From contig NZ_CP047025.1 in NCBI RefSeq assembly GCF_009796845.1, forward strand, positions 434,001-498,000: 64,000 bases of DNA, in the 5' to 3' direction. Positions 38,035 to 46,534 of the stretch are shown here, piece after piece (the stretch's first letter is position 1; each line of letters starts with the position of its first letter). This DNA is from Cobetia sp. L2A1 (GTDB lineage Bacteria; Pseudomonadota; Gammaproteobacteria; Pseudomonadales; Halomonadaceae). The translations under genes were made by a program, and so were the position numbers. The notes under the pieces were generated by a model. That model did no database searches and had not been told where the DNA came from. It worked only from the letters and a program-made list of their open reading frames with translations.

Positions 38035-39807
38035 ATGACGTCAGTGATCACTCCCCCGCCGGCAGTAGCCGGTCGTCGCCGTTCGCGCAGTCAGCTGCGT
38101 GGTCGGCCCGTTGAAGCCGAGGCGCTGGACGAGGTACGGCAGCTACTGGCCGAAAGCCCCCCACAGCGCGACCTGCTGCTCGAATATCTGCATGCCCTCA
38201 ATGACCATGTGGGATATCTGACGCTGCGCCATCTGCGGGCGCTGGCCGAGTGGATGCGTCTGCCGATGGCGGAGGTCTACGAGACGGCCACCTTCTATGC
38301 CCACTTCACCGTGGTGCGTGAGGGTGACGCGATACCTGCCGCGCTGACGGTGCGCGTCTGCGATTCGCTCTCCTGTCAGCTGGCGGGTGCCGAGACATTG
38401 CGCGCGGGATTGGCCGAGGGATTGGACCCCGCCGAGGTGCGCGTGTTGCGAGCACCCTGCATGGGACGTTGCGACAGTGCGCCGGTGGTGGAAGTCGGGC
38501 ATTACCATCTTGGCCAGGCCAGCGTGGCGGGTGTCACGGCAGCGATCGCTGAGGGGCACGTGCATGCTGCCCCGGCGGACAGCCTCGACTATCCACGTCT
38601 AAAGGCCTACCGCGCTATCGGTGGCTACGGACTGCTCACTGCACTGGATGCCGGTGACATCACGATTGATGGCTTGGCAAGGATGATCGAAGAGGCCGGG
38701 CTGAGAGGGCTTGGTGGGGCGGGCTTTCCGACGTTTCGCAAGTGGGGCTTCGTACGTGCCGAGGCCGGACCACGCTACTGTGTCATCAATGCGGATGAGG
38801 GTGAGCCAGGCACCTTCAAGGATCGCCATCACCTGGAGCGTGAGCCGCATACCTTCCTTGAGGGAGCGCTTGCCAGTGCGCATGCCATCGAGGCAGAGGC
38901 GCTTTACCTTTATCTACGAGATGAATATCCGACCCTGAATCACGTGCTGCGTGAATGCATCACGGAGCTGGAAGCGGCCGGTATCGTCGCGCCTGGCTAT
39001 ATCCATCTACGGCGTGGCGCCGGGGCCTATATCTGTGGCGAGGAGTCCGCGCTGATCGAGTCATTGGAGGGCAAGCCCGGCAAGCCACGTCAGCGCCCAC
39101 CCTTCGTGGCACAGTGCGGCCTGTTCGGTCGGCCGACGCTGGTCAACAACGTCGAGACGGTCTACTGGATTGCGCGACTGTATCGTGAGGGCATCGATCA
39201 CTACGTCACGGCGGGACGGCATGGCCGACGTGGCTTGAGAAGTTTCTCGTTGTCGGGACGCGTCAAACGGCCTGGCATGTATCTGGCCCCCGCGGGGATC
39301 ACTCTCAATGAGCTGGTCGAGGAGTATGGCGGCGGCATGGCTGAGGGCCATCGGCTGCTGGCCTATCTGCCCGGCGGTGCCTCGGGGGGCATCCTGCCGG
39401 ACAGCAAGGCGGATATTCCTCTGGATTTCGATACCTTGCAGGCGCATGGCTGCTTCATCGGCTCGGCGGCGGTGATGGTGTTGTCGGATCAGGATGATCT
39501 GGTCGCGGCGGGGCGCAATCTGATGAGCTTCTTCATGGATGAGTCCTGTGGCCAGTGCACACCGTGTCGTGTCGGCACCCAGCAGATGCTGGCAGCGCTC
39601 AGCGGTAATCAGTGGGACGAAACGCTCTTGCAACGCCTCTCGCAGGTGATGGTGGATGCCTCCATCTGCGGATTGGGGCAGGCGGCACCTAACCCGGTAC
39701 TCGGCTTGCTCAAGGATTTTCGGGGAGAGCTGGCGGCGCGTGGTGTACAGCTGATCGCTTCAAGCGCCTCGTCTACTTCGCCTGCGGCGATGGGAGGTGA
39801 TGCATGA
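38035..39807 (+). CDS. NAD-linked formate dehydrogenase, beta subunit (NuoE-NuoF fusion)
   Basis: 590 residues. Residues 20-180 are NuoE-like with a 2Fe-2S cysteine set (VRVCDSLSCQ; RAPCMGRCDSAP). From about 190 it is NuoF-like: FMN loop RGLGGAGFPTFRKWGF, NADH-binding GAGAYICGEESALIESLEGK (about 328) and 4Fe-4S motif ESCGQCTPCRVGTQQ (about 502). It passes electrons between formate oxidation and NAD. The fused form and partner size resemble Fdh1B of methylotrophs. The ATG at 38035 has only a weak ribosome site. Its stop overlaps the alpha-subunit start. Confidence 0.9.
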   Translation: MTSVITPPPAVAGRRRSRSQLRGRPVEAEALDEVRQLLAESPPQRDLLLEYLHALNDHVGYLTLRHLRALAEWMRLPMAEVYETATFYAHFTVVREGDAIPAALTVRVCDSLSCQLAGAETLRAGLAEGLDPAEVRVLRAPCMGRCDSAPVVEVGHYHLGQASVAGVTAAIAEGHVHAAPADSLDYPRLKAYRAIGGYGLLTALDAGDITIDGLARMIEEAGLRGLGGAGFPTFRKWGFVRAEAGPRYCVINADEGEPGTFKDRHHLEREPHTFLEGALASAHAIEAEALYLYLRDEYPTLNHVLRECITELEAAGIVAPGYIHLRRGAGAYICGEESALIESLEGKPGKPRQRPPFVAQCGLFGRPTLVNNVETVYWIARLYREGIDHYVTAGRHGRRGLRSFSLSGRVKRPGMYLAPAGITLNELVEEYGGGMAEGHRLLAYLPGGASGGILPDSKADIPLDFDTLQAHGCFIGSAAVMVLSDQDDLVAAGRNLMSFFMDESCGQCTPCRVGTQQMLAALSGNQWDETLLQRLSQVMVDASICGLGQAAPNPVLGLLKDFRGELAARGVQLIASSASSTSPAAMGGDA

Positions 39808-42800
39808 ACATGCCAGTGAGTGGTCGCGCTGAGCAGGTGCGTGATGATGGCTTCCAGATCACCCTGGATGGCGTGGATATCACCGTCTGGCCGGGTGAAA
39901 CGCTATGGAAGATCGCGCAGCGTAGCGGCGAGTCCATTCCGCACCTGTGTTTCAGCGACGCACAGGACTATCGCGCTGACGGCAACTGTCGCGCCTGCAT
40001 GGTGGAAATAGAAGGCGAGCGAACGCTGGCGGCCAGCTGCATTCGTGAAGCACGACCGGGCATGGTGGTGCGCAGTGCCAGCTCTGAGCGGGCGCGCACG
40101 GCGCGCACGATGGTGGTCGAGATGCTGGCGGCTGACATGCCGCCCGCACAGGCGAATCCTGATGTCAGCAGTCACTTCATGGCGACGGCCGCTCAGCTGG
40201 GCGTGGATGTCGGGCGTGCCCGCGACACCCTGGGCGGTGCGCGCGAGAAGGTCAGCCAGTGGCTGGGAGCAACGGCAGAGGAATGGTTGCCGTCGACCGT
40301 CAATGCTCACGATCATTCGCATACCGCGATGGCAGTCAATCATGATGCCTGCATCAGTTGTGGCCTGTGCGTGCGGGCCTGTCGCGAGGTGCAGGTCAAT
40401 GATGTGATTGGCCTGGCGGGACGTGGCAGCAACACCCGTATCGTGTTCGACCTCGAAGATCCGATGGGCGACAGCACCTGCGTGGCCTGCGGCGAGTGCG
40501 TTCAGGCATGTCCGACGGGGGCATTGATGCCAGCGGTGCAGGTCGATGCGCAGGGGCATGGCGATAGCGCCGCCGTGGATGACAAGATCGCCTCGGTCTG
40601 TCCCTATTGCGGTGTGGGCTGCCAGCTGGAATACCAGGTCAGTCGTGGTACTGGCGAGGTGCTGTTCGAAGAAGGGCAGCCGGGTGCGACGTTGGCGGAT
40701 GCGCAGTCTCAATCGCTAGCCTCGGGGCAAGTCAAGCAACATCTTGGCGCTGCGTCGCAAGACCCGCGATTGGACAACATCATCGCCGTCAGTGGTCGCG
40801 ATGGGCCGTCTAACCGCGGGCGGCTATGCGTCAAGGGTCGTTTCGGCTTCGATTATCCGCGCCATCCGGAGCGTCTGATCCGGCCGCTGATTCGACGCGC
40901 TGGCGTGCCCAAGGGACTGGACCCGACTTTTGATCCCGCGCATCCGCTGAGCCACTTCCGTGAGGCCAGCTGGGATGAGGCCCTCGAAGTCGCGGCCCAG
41001 GGACTCATGAGCCTCAAGCGAGCGCATGGCCCCGATAGCCTGGCGGGCTTCGGCAGCGCCAAGTGCACCAATGAAGAGGCGTGGCTGTTCCAGAAGCTGG
41101 TGCGTACCGGGTTCGGATCCAACCATGTCGATCATTGCACGCGACTGTGCCATGCAAGCTCGGTGGCGGCGTTGATGGAAGGCGTGGGCTCTGGTGGTGT
41201 CAGCGCGTCCTTCATGCAGGCTGAGCAGTCTGATCTCATCGTGCTGACCGGCTGCAACCCCGGCGTCAATCATCCAGTGGCCGCGACCTTCTTCAAGCGC
41301 GCCGCCAAGCGCGGTACCCGTATCGTAGTGATCGATCCGCGTGCGCTGGCGCTGCGCCATCATGCGCATCGCTCGGTGCAGTTCACACCCGGCGCTGACG
41401 TGGCGCTGTTCAATGCCATGCTCAATGTTATCGTCAGCGAAGGGCTGGCGGATCAGGACTATATCGCGGCGCATACCGAAGATTTTGCGGCGCTGGCTGA
41501 GCATGTTGACGCACTGACACCCGAGGCGATGTCGCCGCTGTGTGGCGTGGCACCCGAGGAAATTCGCGCCGTGGCCCGCGAGTATGCAACGGCCAAGCGC
41601 GCGATGATCTTCTGGGGCATGGGTATCTCGCAGCACACGCATGGCACCGACAATGCGCGTTGTCTGATCGCGCTGGCGCTGGCCTGTGGTCACGTGGGGC
41701 GTGAAGGGACGGGCCTGCACCCGCTACGCGGCCAGAACAACGTTCAGGGCGCCTCGGATGCCGGCATGATTCCGATGGTCTTCCCTGATTATCAGCCGGT
41801 GGGCAATGTGGCAGCGCGTGAGCGTCTCGAGACCCTGTGGGACACACCGCTCTCGGCCACGCCAGGCCTGACAGTGGTGGAAATCATGCACGCCATCCAT
41901 GCCGGTCAGATTCGCGGCATGTACATTCTTGGCGAGAATCCGGCAATGTCAGATCCAGATCTCGATCATGCGCGCAGTGCGCTGGCGCAGCTTGAGCATC
42001 TCGTGGTGCAGGACATCTTCGTCACCGAGACGGCCCAATTTGCCGATGTCATCCTGCCGTCGTATGCCTGGCCGGAGAAGGATGGCAGCGTCACCAATAC
42101 CAATCGCCAGGTACAGCGCGGACGTGCGGCGTTGCGGGCACCGGGCGAAGCGAAGCCGGACTGGTGGATCACGCAGCAGATTGCGCGTCACATGGGCCTT
42201 GCATGGGATTATGCCGAGCCCGAAGACATCTATGCCGAGATGCAGCAGGGCATGGATTCACTGGATAACATCGAGTGGGAACGTATCTCACGCGAAGGCT
42301 CGGTGACCTATCCCTGCCTGACGCCGAATGCGGATGGTGAGGATGTTGTCTTCCGCGATGATTTCCCCCGTGAGAGCGGTCGCGCACGCTTCGTGCCGAC
42401 CTGGCCGACACCGCCGGATGAAGCATTGGATGCCGACTATCCGACGGTATTGACCACCGGGCGTCAGTTGGAACATTGGCATACCGGCTCGATGACGCGC
42501 CGCGCGCGCGTATTGGACAATCTCGAACCGGCTGCCGTCGCGACGCTCAATCCAGTGGAGCTCGAGCGTCTGGGCATCATGGCGGGCGAGCCATTGAGCA
42601 TCACGACACGCCGCGGCCAGATCACCCTGGCGACGCGGGCTGATCCGCTGACACCCGCCGGCATGGTCTTCGTGCCGTTCTGCTACGCTGAGGCGGCTGC
42701 CAATCTATTGACCAACCCGGCGCTTGATCCAGTGGGCAAGATTCCCGAGTTCAAGTATGCCGCCTGTGTTCTGGCAAAGCCGAAGGCTTCTGAAGAGGGG

Positions 42801-42827
42801 GTGTCGACGGTAGTCGCTCAGGCGTGA
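39804..42827 (+). CDS. Formate dehydrogenase alpha subunit (molybdo/tungsto-pterin)
   Basis: 1007 residues. An N-terminal 2Fe-2S ferredoxin fold (HLCFSDAQDYRADGNCRACM) and NuoG-like segment are followed by two 4Fe-4S motifs (CISCGLCVRACREVQ; CVACGECVQACPTG), the 4Fe-4S next to the cofactor (CPYCGVGC, about 269), and the bis-pterin domain with catalytic Cys in DHCTRLCHASS (about 445; Cys, not selenocysteine). It oxidises formate to CO2. ATGA overlap with the beta subunit. Size and layout match soluble NAD-dependent enzymes such as Fdh1A and FdsA. It would consume formate from FghA and PurU. Confidence 0.92.
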   Translation: MNMPVSGRAEQVRDDGFQITLDGVDITVWPGETLWKIAQRSGESIPHLCFSDAQDYRADGNCRACMVEIEGERTLAASCIREARPGMVVRSASSERARTARTMVVEMLAADMPPAQANPDVSSHFMATAAQLGVDVGRARDTLGGAREKVSQWLGATAEEWLPSTVNAHDHSHTAMAVNHDACISCGLCVRACREVQVNDVIGLAGRGSNTRIVFDLEDPMGDSTCVACGECVQACPTGALMPAVQVDAQGHGDSAAVDDKIASVCPYCGVGCQLEYQVSRGTGEVLFEEGQPGATLADAQSQSLASGQVKQHLGAASQDPRLDNIIAVSGRDGPSNRGRLCVKGRFGFDYPRHPERLIRPLIRRAGVPKGLDPTFDPAHPLSHFREASWDEALEVAAQGLMSLKRAHGPDSLAGFGSAKCTNEEAWLFQKLVRTGFGSNHVDHCTRLCHASSVAALMEGVGSGGVSASFMQAEQSDLIVLTGCNPGVNHPVAATFFKRAAKRGTRIVVIDPRALALRHHAHRSVQFTPGADVALFNAMLNVIVSEGLADQDYIAAHTEDFAALAEHVDALTPEAMSPLCGVAPEEIRAVAREYATAKRAMIFWGMGISQHTHGTDNARCLIALALACGHVGREGTGLHPLRGQNNVQGASDAGMIPMVFPDYQPVGNVAARERLETLWDTPLSATPGLTVVEIMHAIHAGQIRGMYILGENPAMSDPDLDHARSALAQLEHLVVQDIFVTETAQFADVILPSYAWPEKDGSVTNTNRQVQRGRAALRAPGEAKPDWWITQQIARHMGLAWDYAEPEDIYAEMQQGMDSLDNIEWERISREGSVTYPCLTPNADGEDVVFRDDFPRESGRARFVPTWPTPPDEALDADYPTVLTTGRQLEHWHTGSMTRRARVLDNLEPAAVATLNPVELERLGIMAGEPLSITTRRGQITLATRADPLTPAGMVFVPFCYAEAAANLLTNPALDPVGKIPEFKYAACVLAKPKASEEGVSTVVAQA

Positions 42828-43093
42828 ATGCACATGTCTTTGACGCAGTGAGGTACGCAGAGGGTTCATGAGTCTGCCCACAATGAGGCCATCGATATCG
42901 GCTATTCTCAGAGGGTAGTGCTCGGATAGCAGGGTAGTACTTGGATAGCAGGGCAGAGCTGGAATGGCAGAGCTCAGAGAACAGTGCGCAAACAACGGTA
43001 CGCAAACAGGGTATGCAAATAATAAAGCGCATACCGCTCAGACTGCCGGGCTTCATGGACAAGCGTCGGCGGTCTCCCGGGGGAGGAAAGACG
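42828..43093 (+). other. Spacer with short direct repeats after formate dehydrogenase
   Basis: 266 bases. Repeats of GGATAGCAGGG-like and (T/C)GCAAA-like units (about 42925-43020) occupy the middle. GGGAGGAAAG at its end is the ribosome site of the next small gene. Confidence 0.5.
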
Positions 43094-43333
43094 ATGATGA
43101 TAGTGGACTTGATCGATCAGGAAGACTTCCGTGAGCGACTGACGAGACTGGGCGTTCGCGTGCCAGACAATGCTTGTCCTGATACCTGTGCACGTATGGC
43201 GTTGACCAAGCATGCCGATGCGGGTGTGCCGGGGTTGCAGGAGCTGGTACGCGAGCTGGTATTGCAGTCGGATGTGCTGCTGCCGTCAGTCCGTCTGGCG
43301 CTGGAGAAGTACCTGTTGCCAGGACTGCGCTGA
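43094..43333 (+). CDS. Small protein downstream of formate dehydrogenase, 79 aa
   Basis: I do not recognise this protein. It is acidic at the start (MMIVDLIDQEDFRERLTRLG), has a CPDTC motif at about residues 29-33, and a helical C-terminal half (LQELVRELVLQSDVLLPSVR). The start at ATG 43094 is set by GGGAGG seven bases upstream; the frame is open to 42941. It lies in the position where FdsD-type accessory subunits are found in other formate dehydrogenase operons, but the sequence does not look like FdsD. A maturation or assembly role is a guess. It ends at a strong terminator. Confidence 0.65.
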   Translation: MMIVDLIDQEDFRERLTRLGVRVPDNACPDTCARMALTKHADAGVPGLQELVRELVLQSDVLLPSVRLALEKYLLPGLR

Positions 43334-43383
43334 GCTGTTTTCAGCGCCTGTCGGCTTTTGGCGCCTTTCGGGAAACCATCAAT

Positions 43384-43421
43384 AAAAAAGCGGGCCTGTC
43401 ATCAGACAGGTCCGCTTTTTT
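43384..43421. terminator. Terminator after the formate dehydrogenase region
   Basis: Stem AGCGGGCCTGTC with GACAGGTCCGCT (one G-T pair), ATCA loop, six A before and six T after, so it can work in both directions. Confidence 0.93.
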
Positions 43422-43528
43422 GCTAGTGGCGACAACGCATCTGATCGATGTCGCGATGCTGGGTATCTGCGCACCTGGTTGTTCAAGGCACCTGGTTATG
43501 CAAGGCGCTCGGTTTTCAGGCCAATCGA

Positions 43529-44164
43529 CTATTCAGGACGCTCGAGGCTGAACAGGCTATCGGTGCGCGCATAGTCACTGCCGGCCATGCGTCCCACTGC
43601 CTTCAATACGTCATTGTCGACATGACGTCCGTCCCAGACACCAGGATCGGCATGTATGACAACGACCTCTGCCAGTACCAGCCCTCCTGCCAGCGGTTGG
43701 TCTCCGAACGTGATGATGTCGCGGAGACGGCAGCCGAAGGCAATCGGTGCTTCTGCGACTCGCGGTACCTTCAGTGGTGGCATGGCAGCTTTGCTCAGCC
43801 CCGCGTGACTGAATTCGTCGTCTCCAGGCGCCAGACTGGCGCTGGTGATGTTGAGTGCTTCGCTCAACGTCTCGCCACCGATGTGCACGATGCACTCACC
43901 TACCTCGCTGAGATTGTTCAGCGTGTCTTTCGTCTGGCCATCACCATTGCGCAGCGGACTGAACGCCAGTACTGGCGGGTTGACGCTGGCGATGGTGAAA
44001 AATGAGAAGGGTGCGAGGTTGGCGTTGCCAGCAGCGTCTATCGTCGAGACCCATGCGATGGGGCGAGGCGCGATGCTACCGGAGAACAGACGATAGAGCG
44101 TGCCGGCGGGCAGCTGGGTGGCATCGAGCAGTGTCTCAGCGGCGGGGAGTGAGTGATCAGTCAT
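43529..44164 (-). CDS. Flavin reductase-like protein
   Basis: 211-residue member of the DIM6/NTAB flavin reductase-like family with a split-barrel FMN fold. The typical N-terminal pattern SGSIAPRPIAWVSTIDAAGN then NLAPFSFFTIASVNPPVLAF is clear, with SEVGECIVHI and a C-terminal GRMAGSDYAR. Members reduce or bind FMN and often work beside monooxygenases. None is adjacent, so the partner is unknown. The ATG at 44164 follows AGAG, a modest site. Converges on the formate dehydrogenase genes. Confidence 0.82.
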   Translation of the reverse strand: MTDHSLPAAETLLDATQLPAGTLYRLFSGSIAPRPIAWVSTIDAAGNANLAPFSFFTIASVNPPVLAFSPLRNGDGQTKDTLNNLSEVGECIVHIGGETLSEALNITSASLAPGDDEFSHAGLSKAAMPPLKVPRVAEAPIAFGCRLRDIITFGDQPLAGGLVLAEVVVIHADPGVWDGRHVDNDVLKAVGRMAGSDYARTDSLFSLERPE

Positions 44165-44387
44165 CGGTAGCGTCTCTTGGTGGGCGGGAGGGGGCTTGAG
44201 CCTTTAACAGCGCACGCATCTATTGGTTGTACGGTGATAGTCAGACCATCCAGGACAGTCGGGTGACAACTACCGCACATTGCGGGAATTTCTCTTGCGA
44301 TCAATGCCAGAAGTTCATGTTGGCGCGTGACTGCTGCATGATCAAATAGGGGTGTTGTACTGAAAAGTCATGCCGTGCAGGAGGATC

Positions 44388-44579
44388 ATGTTGATCACGT
44401 TCATCAATGGCCTGAGCCTCATGGCATACAAAAGAGATGTAGAAAATCGTGAAGATCATTGGCAAGATTCTTGGTGTGGTCAATTGTCGCAGGTGTTGAC
44501 CTTTTTTCAATATGTTGTTTTTGGTGCTTCTACCAAGCGTGCGCAATGCAGCCATAAAGTGGCTCGGGAACGGCATTGA
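44388..44579 (+). CDS. Possible small ORF, 63 aa
   Basis: AGGAGG lies three bases before an ATG at 44388, closer than is ideal. The product would begin MLITFINGLSLMAYKRDVEN and includes a hydrophobic middle (LSQVLTFFQYVVFGAS). I do not recognise it and codon use is unlike the neighbours, so it may be chance or a transferred remnant. Confidence 0.22.
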   Translation: MLITFINGLSLMAYKRDVENREDHWQDSWCGQLSQVLTFFQYVVFGASTKRAQCSHKVARERH

Positions 44580-44865
44580 ATCGGATTTTTGTTTCCGTAT
44601 CGTTATTTTTTGGTGACCAAAAGGTTTTTATTTGTATATTTTTTATACTTTGTCTTTGCGAGTCATCTGGTAGAAAGGTGGTAAAGATCCATAAAAGAAG
44701 AATATAAAATGACAGAATATCGTGAAGTCTCTCCAGTATGGTGCATGAAATACAAACGGTAGAGTTGCGTAATTGTGCATCATTAAAGATGTTTTACCCG
44801 TGTTGCCATCTCATGTTGATAGAGGTGTATGTGAAGTATTTTCTTGAATGATGATGAAAGTTTTC

Positions 44866-44894
44866 AACACAATGAATGGTACATTCATTGTGTT
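44866..44894. repeat. Perfect 13-base inverted repeat
   Basis: AACACAATGAATG, a GTA loop, and the exact reverse complement. No T run follows on either strand, so it is more likely an operator or a structured RNA element than a simple terminator. Confidence 0.8.
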
Positions 44895-45535
44895 ATCACG
44901 CGCTTGGAAGTGTGGCATAACGGGTTGATTGCCACGTGATGGAGATGTTGATGAAAACATGGGGTTGTTATTTTTCGGCATGAAGTTTTATTTTCCATGC
45001 AGTATGTAGAATAAAATGCTTTTATTTTGGTTTGTTTGGCAATATTCAGTAGTGGATTGGCATTCGCACTGAAGGGGATGCGGAATGACGTTGTCTTGAA
45101 TTGTGGGTCGGCAATAGGCTGATTCTTCTGGTCATCAAGCAGGCGAGTTGGGTGATCGGTAGATGAGATAAAGAGAAGGATTGGCACGCTGCCTGACAGG
45201 TGAGAAAGGGGTGCTAGCTAACATCATCCACGCCACCGACGGGAACAGCGGGTAATCTGCTGACATTAACCTTCCGTGAGAGAGATGGCTGTCATGTTTG
45301 GCCGCTCGCGATTGACCCGTGCGGCAGGGAGTTATTCATTCGCTGCTGTATCTGACTGCGTCATCCTGCCCCGTAGTCATACCCCCTGCTTTTTCACTAT
45401 CCTGTGCCCCGCCTGCGGGAAATCTTCTGATTTCGTTCGAACGATCGACGAACTCCTGTTGGTCATTTCTTCGAACGCTGTGTTCCACATGTGGGCTCGT
45501 CATGACGTCATGGCGTGTTCCAACGAGGTCGTGAG

Positions 45536-46531
45536 ATGAGAAAAAGCCTAATGCGGGGGGCTCTGCGGGGACTCCCTATCCTCGCGGGATTATTGATGTT
45601 GTCCGGCTGTGATGCCGTGATCTTCGATCCCAAGGGGCCTATCGGTGAAGACGAGAAATCGCTGATTCTGACAGCTACCTACCTGATGCTCGTGGTCGTG
45701 GTTCCTGTTATCGCAATGACGCTGTGGTTCGCCTGGCGCTATCGCGATACCAAGCAAAGCAAAGCGACCTATACGCCTAACTGGGCGCATTCCACCAAGA
45801 TCGAGATCGTGGTCTGGGGCATTCCGTGCCTGATCATCCTCGCGCTGGGCATCCTGACCTGGAAAAGCACGCATGAGCTTGATCCGCGTGCTGAAATCGT
45901 CGGTGGTGGCCAGCCGATCGAGGTTCAGGTCGTGGCGATGGACTGGAAATGGTTGTTCATCTACCCGGAGCAGGGGATCGCGACGGTCAATGAACTGGCC
46001 ATGCCGGTCGACCGTCAGGTGCGCTTCCACATCACCTCCGAGACAGTGATGAATTCCTTCTTCATCCCGCAGCTCGGTAGCCAGATCTATGCGATGGCGG
46101 GGATGGAAAATCGTCTGCATCTGATCGGCAATGAAGTGGGTACCTATGACGGTATCTCCGCCAACTACAGCGGTGCCGGCTTCGCGGACATGCACTTCAA
46201 GGCGCATGTCATGAGTGACGGCGATTTCGATGCATGGGTCGAGAAGGCACGTGGCAGCAGCAAGGTTCTGGATGATGCTGGCTATACCGCACTTATCGAG
46301 CCGAGCGAAGGTGATGCCCCGTCCTTCTATGGTCAGGTCAAGCCGCACCTCTATGAACAGATCATGGCGCCTTACATGTCCGGCATGGAACTGGGGTTAA
46401 GCGATAAGCAGATGGACGACATGATGAGTGGCATGAAGATGGATCACTCAACCCACAAGATGTCTGGTGATGAGATGTCTGGTGACGACATGTCCGGCCA
46501 CGCCGAACCTGCGATGGCAACCGAGGAATAA
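45536..46531 (+). CDS. cyoA: Cytochrome bo3 quinol oxidase subunit II
   Basis: 331-residue lipoprotein subunit. The lipobox LSGC places lipidation at Cys25, followed by two membrane helices (about 45-67 and 88-108) and a cupredoxin domain. The CuA ligands of cytochrome c oxidases are absent, and the YSGAGFADMHFKAHVM segment matches quinol oxidases. The last 46 residues are rich in Met, His and Asp (DKQMDDMMSGMKMDHSTHKM and MSGDEMSGDDMSGH), unlike E. coli CyoA, and may bind copper. GAGG precedes the ATG at 45536; the GTG at 45515 was rejected. First gene of cyoABCDE. Confidence 0.92.
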   Translation: MRKSLMRGALRGLPILAGLLMLSGCDAVIFDPKGPIGEDEKSLILTATYLMLVVVVPVIAMTLWFAWRYRDTKQSKATYTPNWAHSTKIEIVVWGIPCLIILALGILTWKSTHELDPRAEIVGGGQPIEVQVVAMDWKWLFIYPEQGIATVNELAMPVDRQVRFHITSETVMNSFFIPQLGSQIYAMAGMENRLHLIGNEVGTYDGISANYSGAGFADMHFKAHVMSDGDFDAWVEKARGSSKVLDDAGYTALIEPSEGDAPSFYGQVKPHLYEQIMAPYMSGMELGLSDKQMDDMMSGMKMDHSTHKMSGDEMSGDDMSGHAEPAMATEE

Positions 46532-46534
46532 GCA

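Larger units (their letters stand above)
44165..45535. other. AT-rich intergenic region upstream of cyoABCDE
   Basis: 1.37 kb without a convincing gene. The part from about 44580 to 45180 is much richer in A and T than the rest of the window. It contains a perfect 13-base inverted repeat (44866-44894) and, nearer the operon, a 12-base palindrome TCGTTCGAACGA (45433-45444). The cyo promoter must lie here. Open frames have skewed, protein-unlike compositions except perhaps a 63-codon frame at 44388. Confidence 0.55.

Noticed and set aside
41139..41165. Selenocysteine in formate dehydrogenase
   Set aside because: The catalytic position is encoded by a normal Cys codon (TGC) within the LCHASS motif; no in-frame TGA is present.
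44885..45187. 100-codon minus-strand frame in the AT-rich gap
   Set aside because: Composition is rich in Thr, Pro, His and Lys without a fold-like pattern, and no ribosome site is visible.
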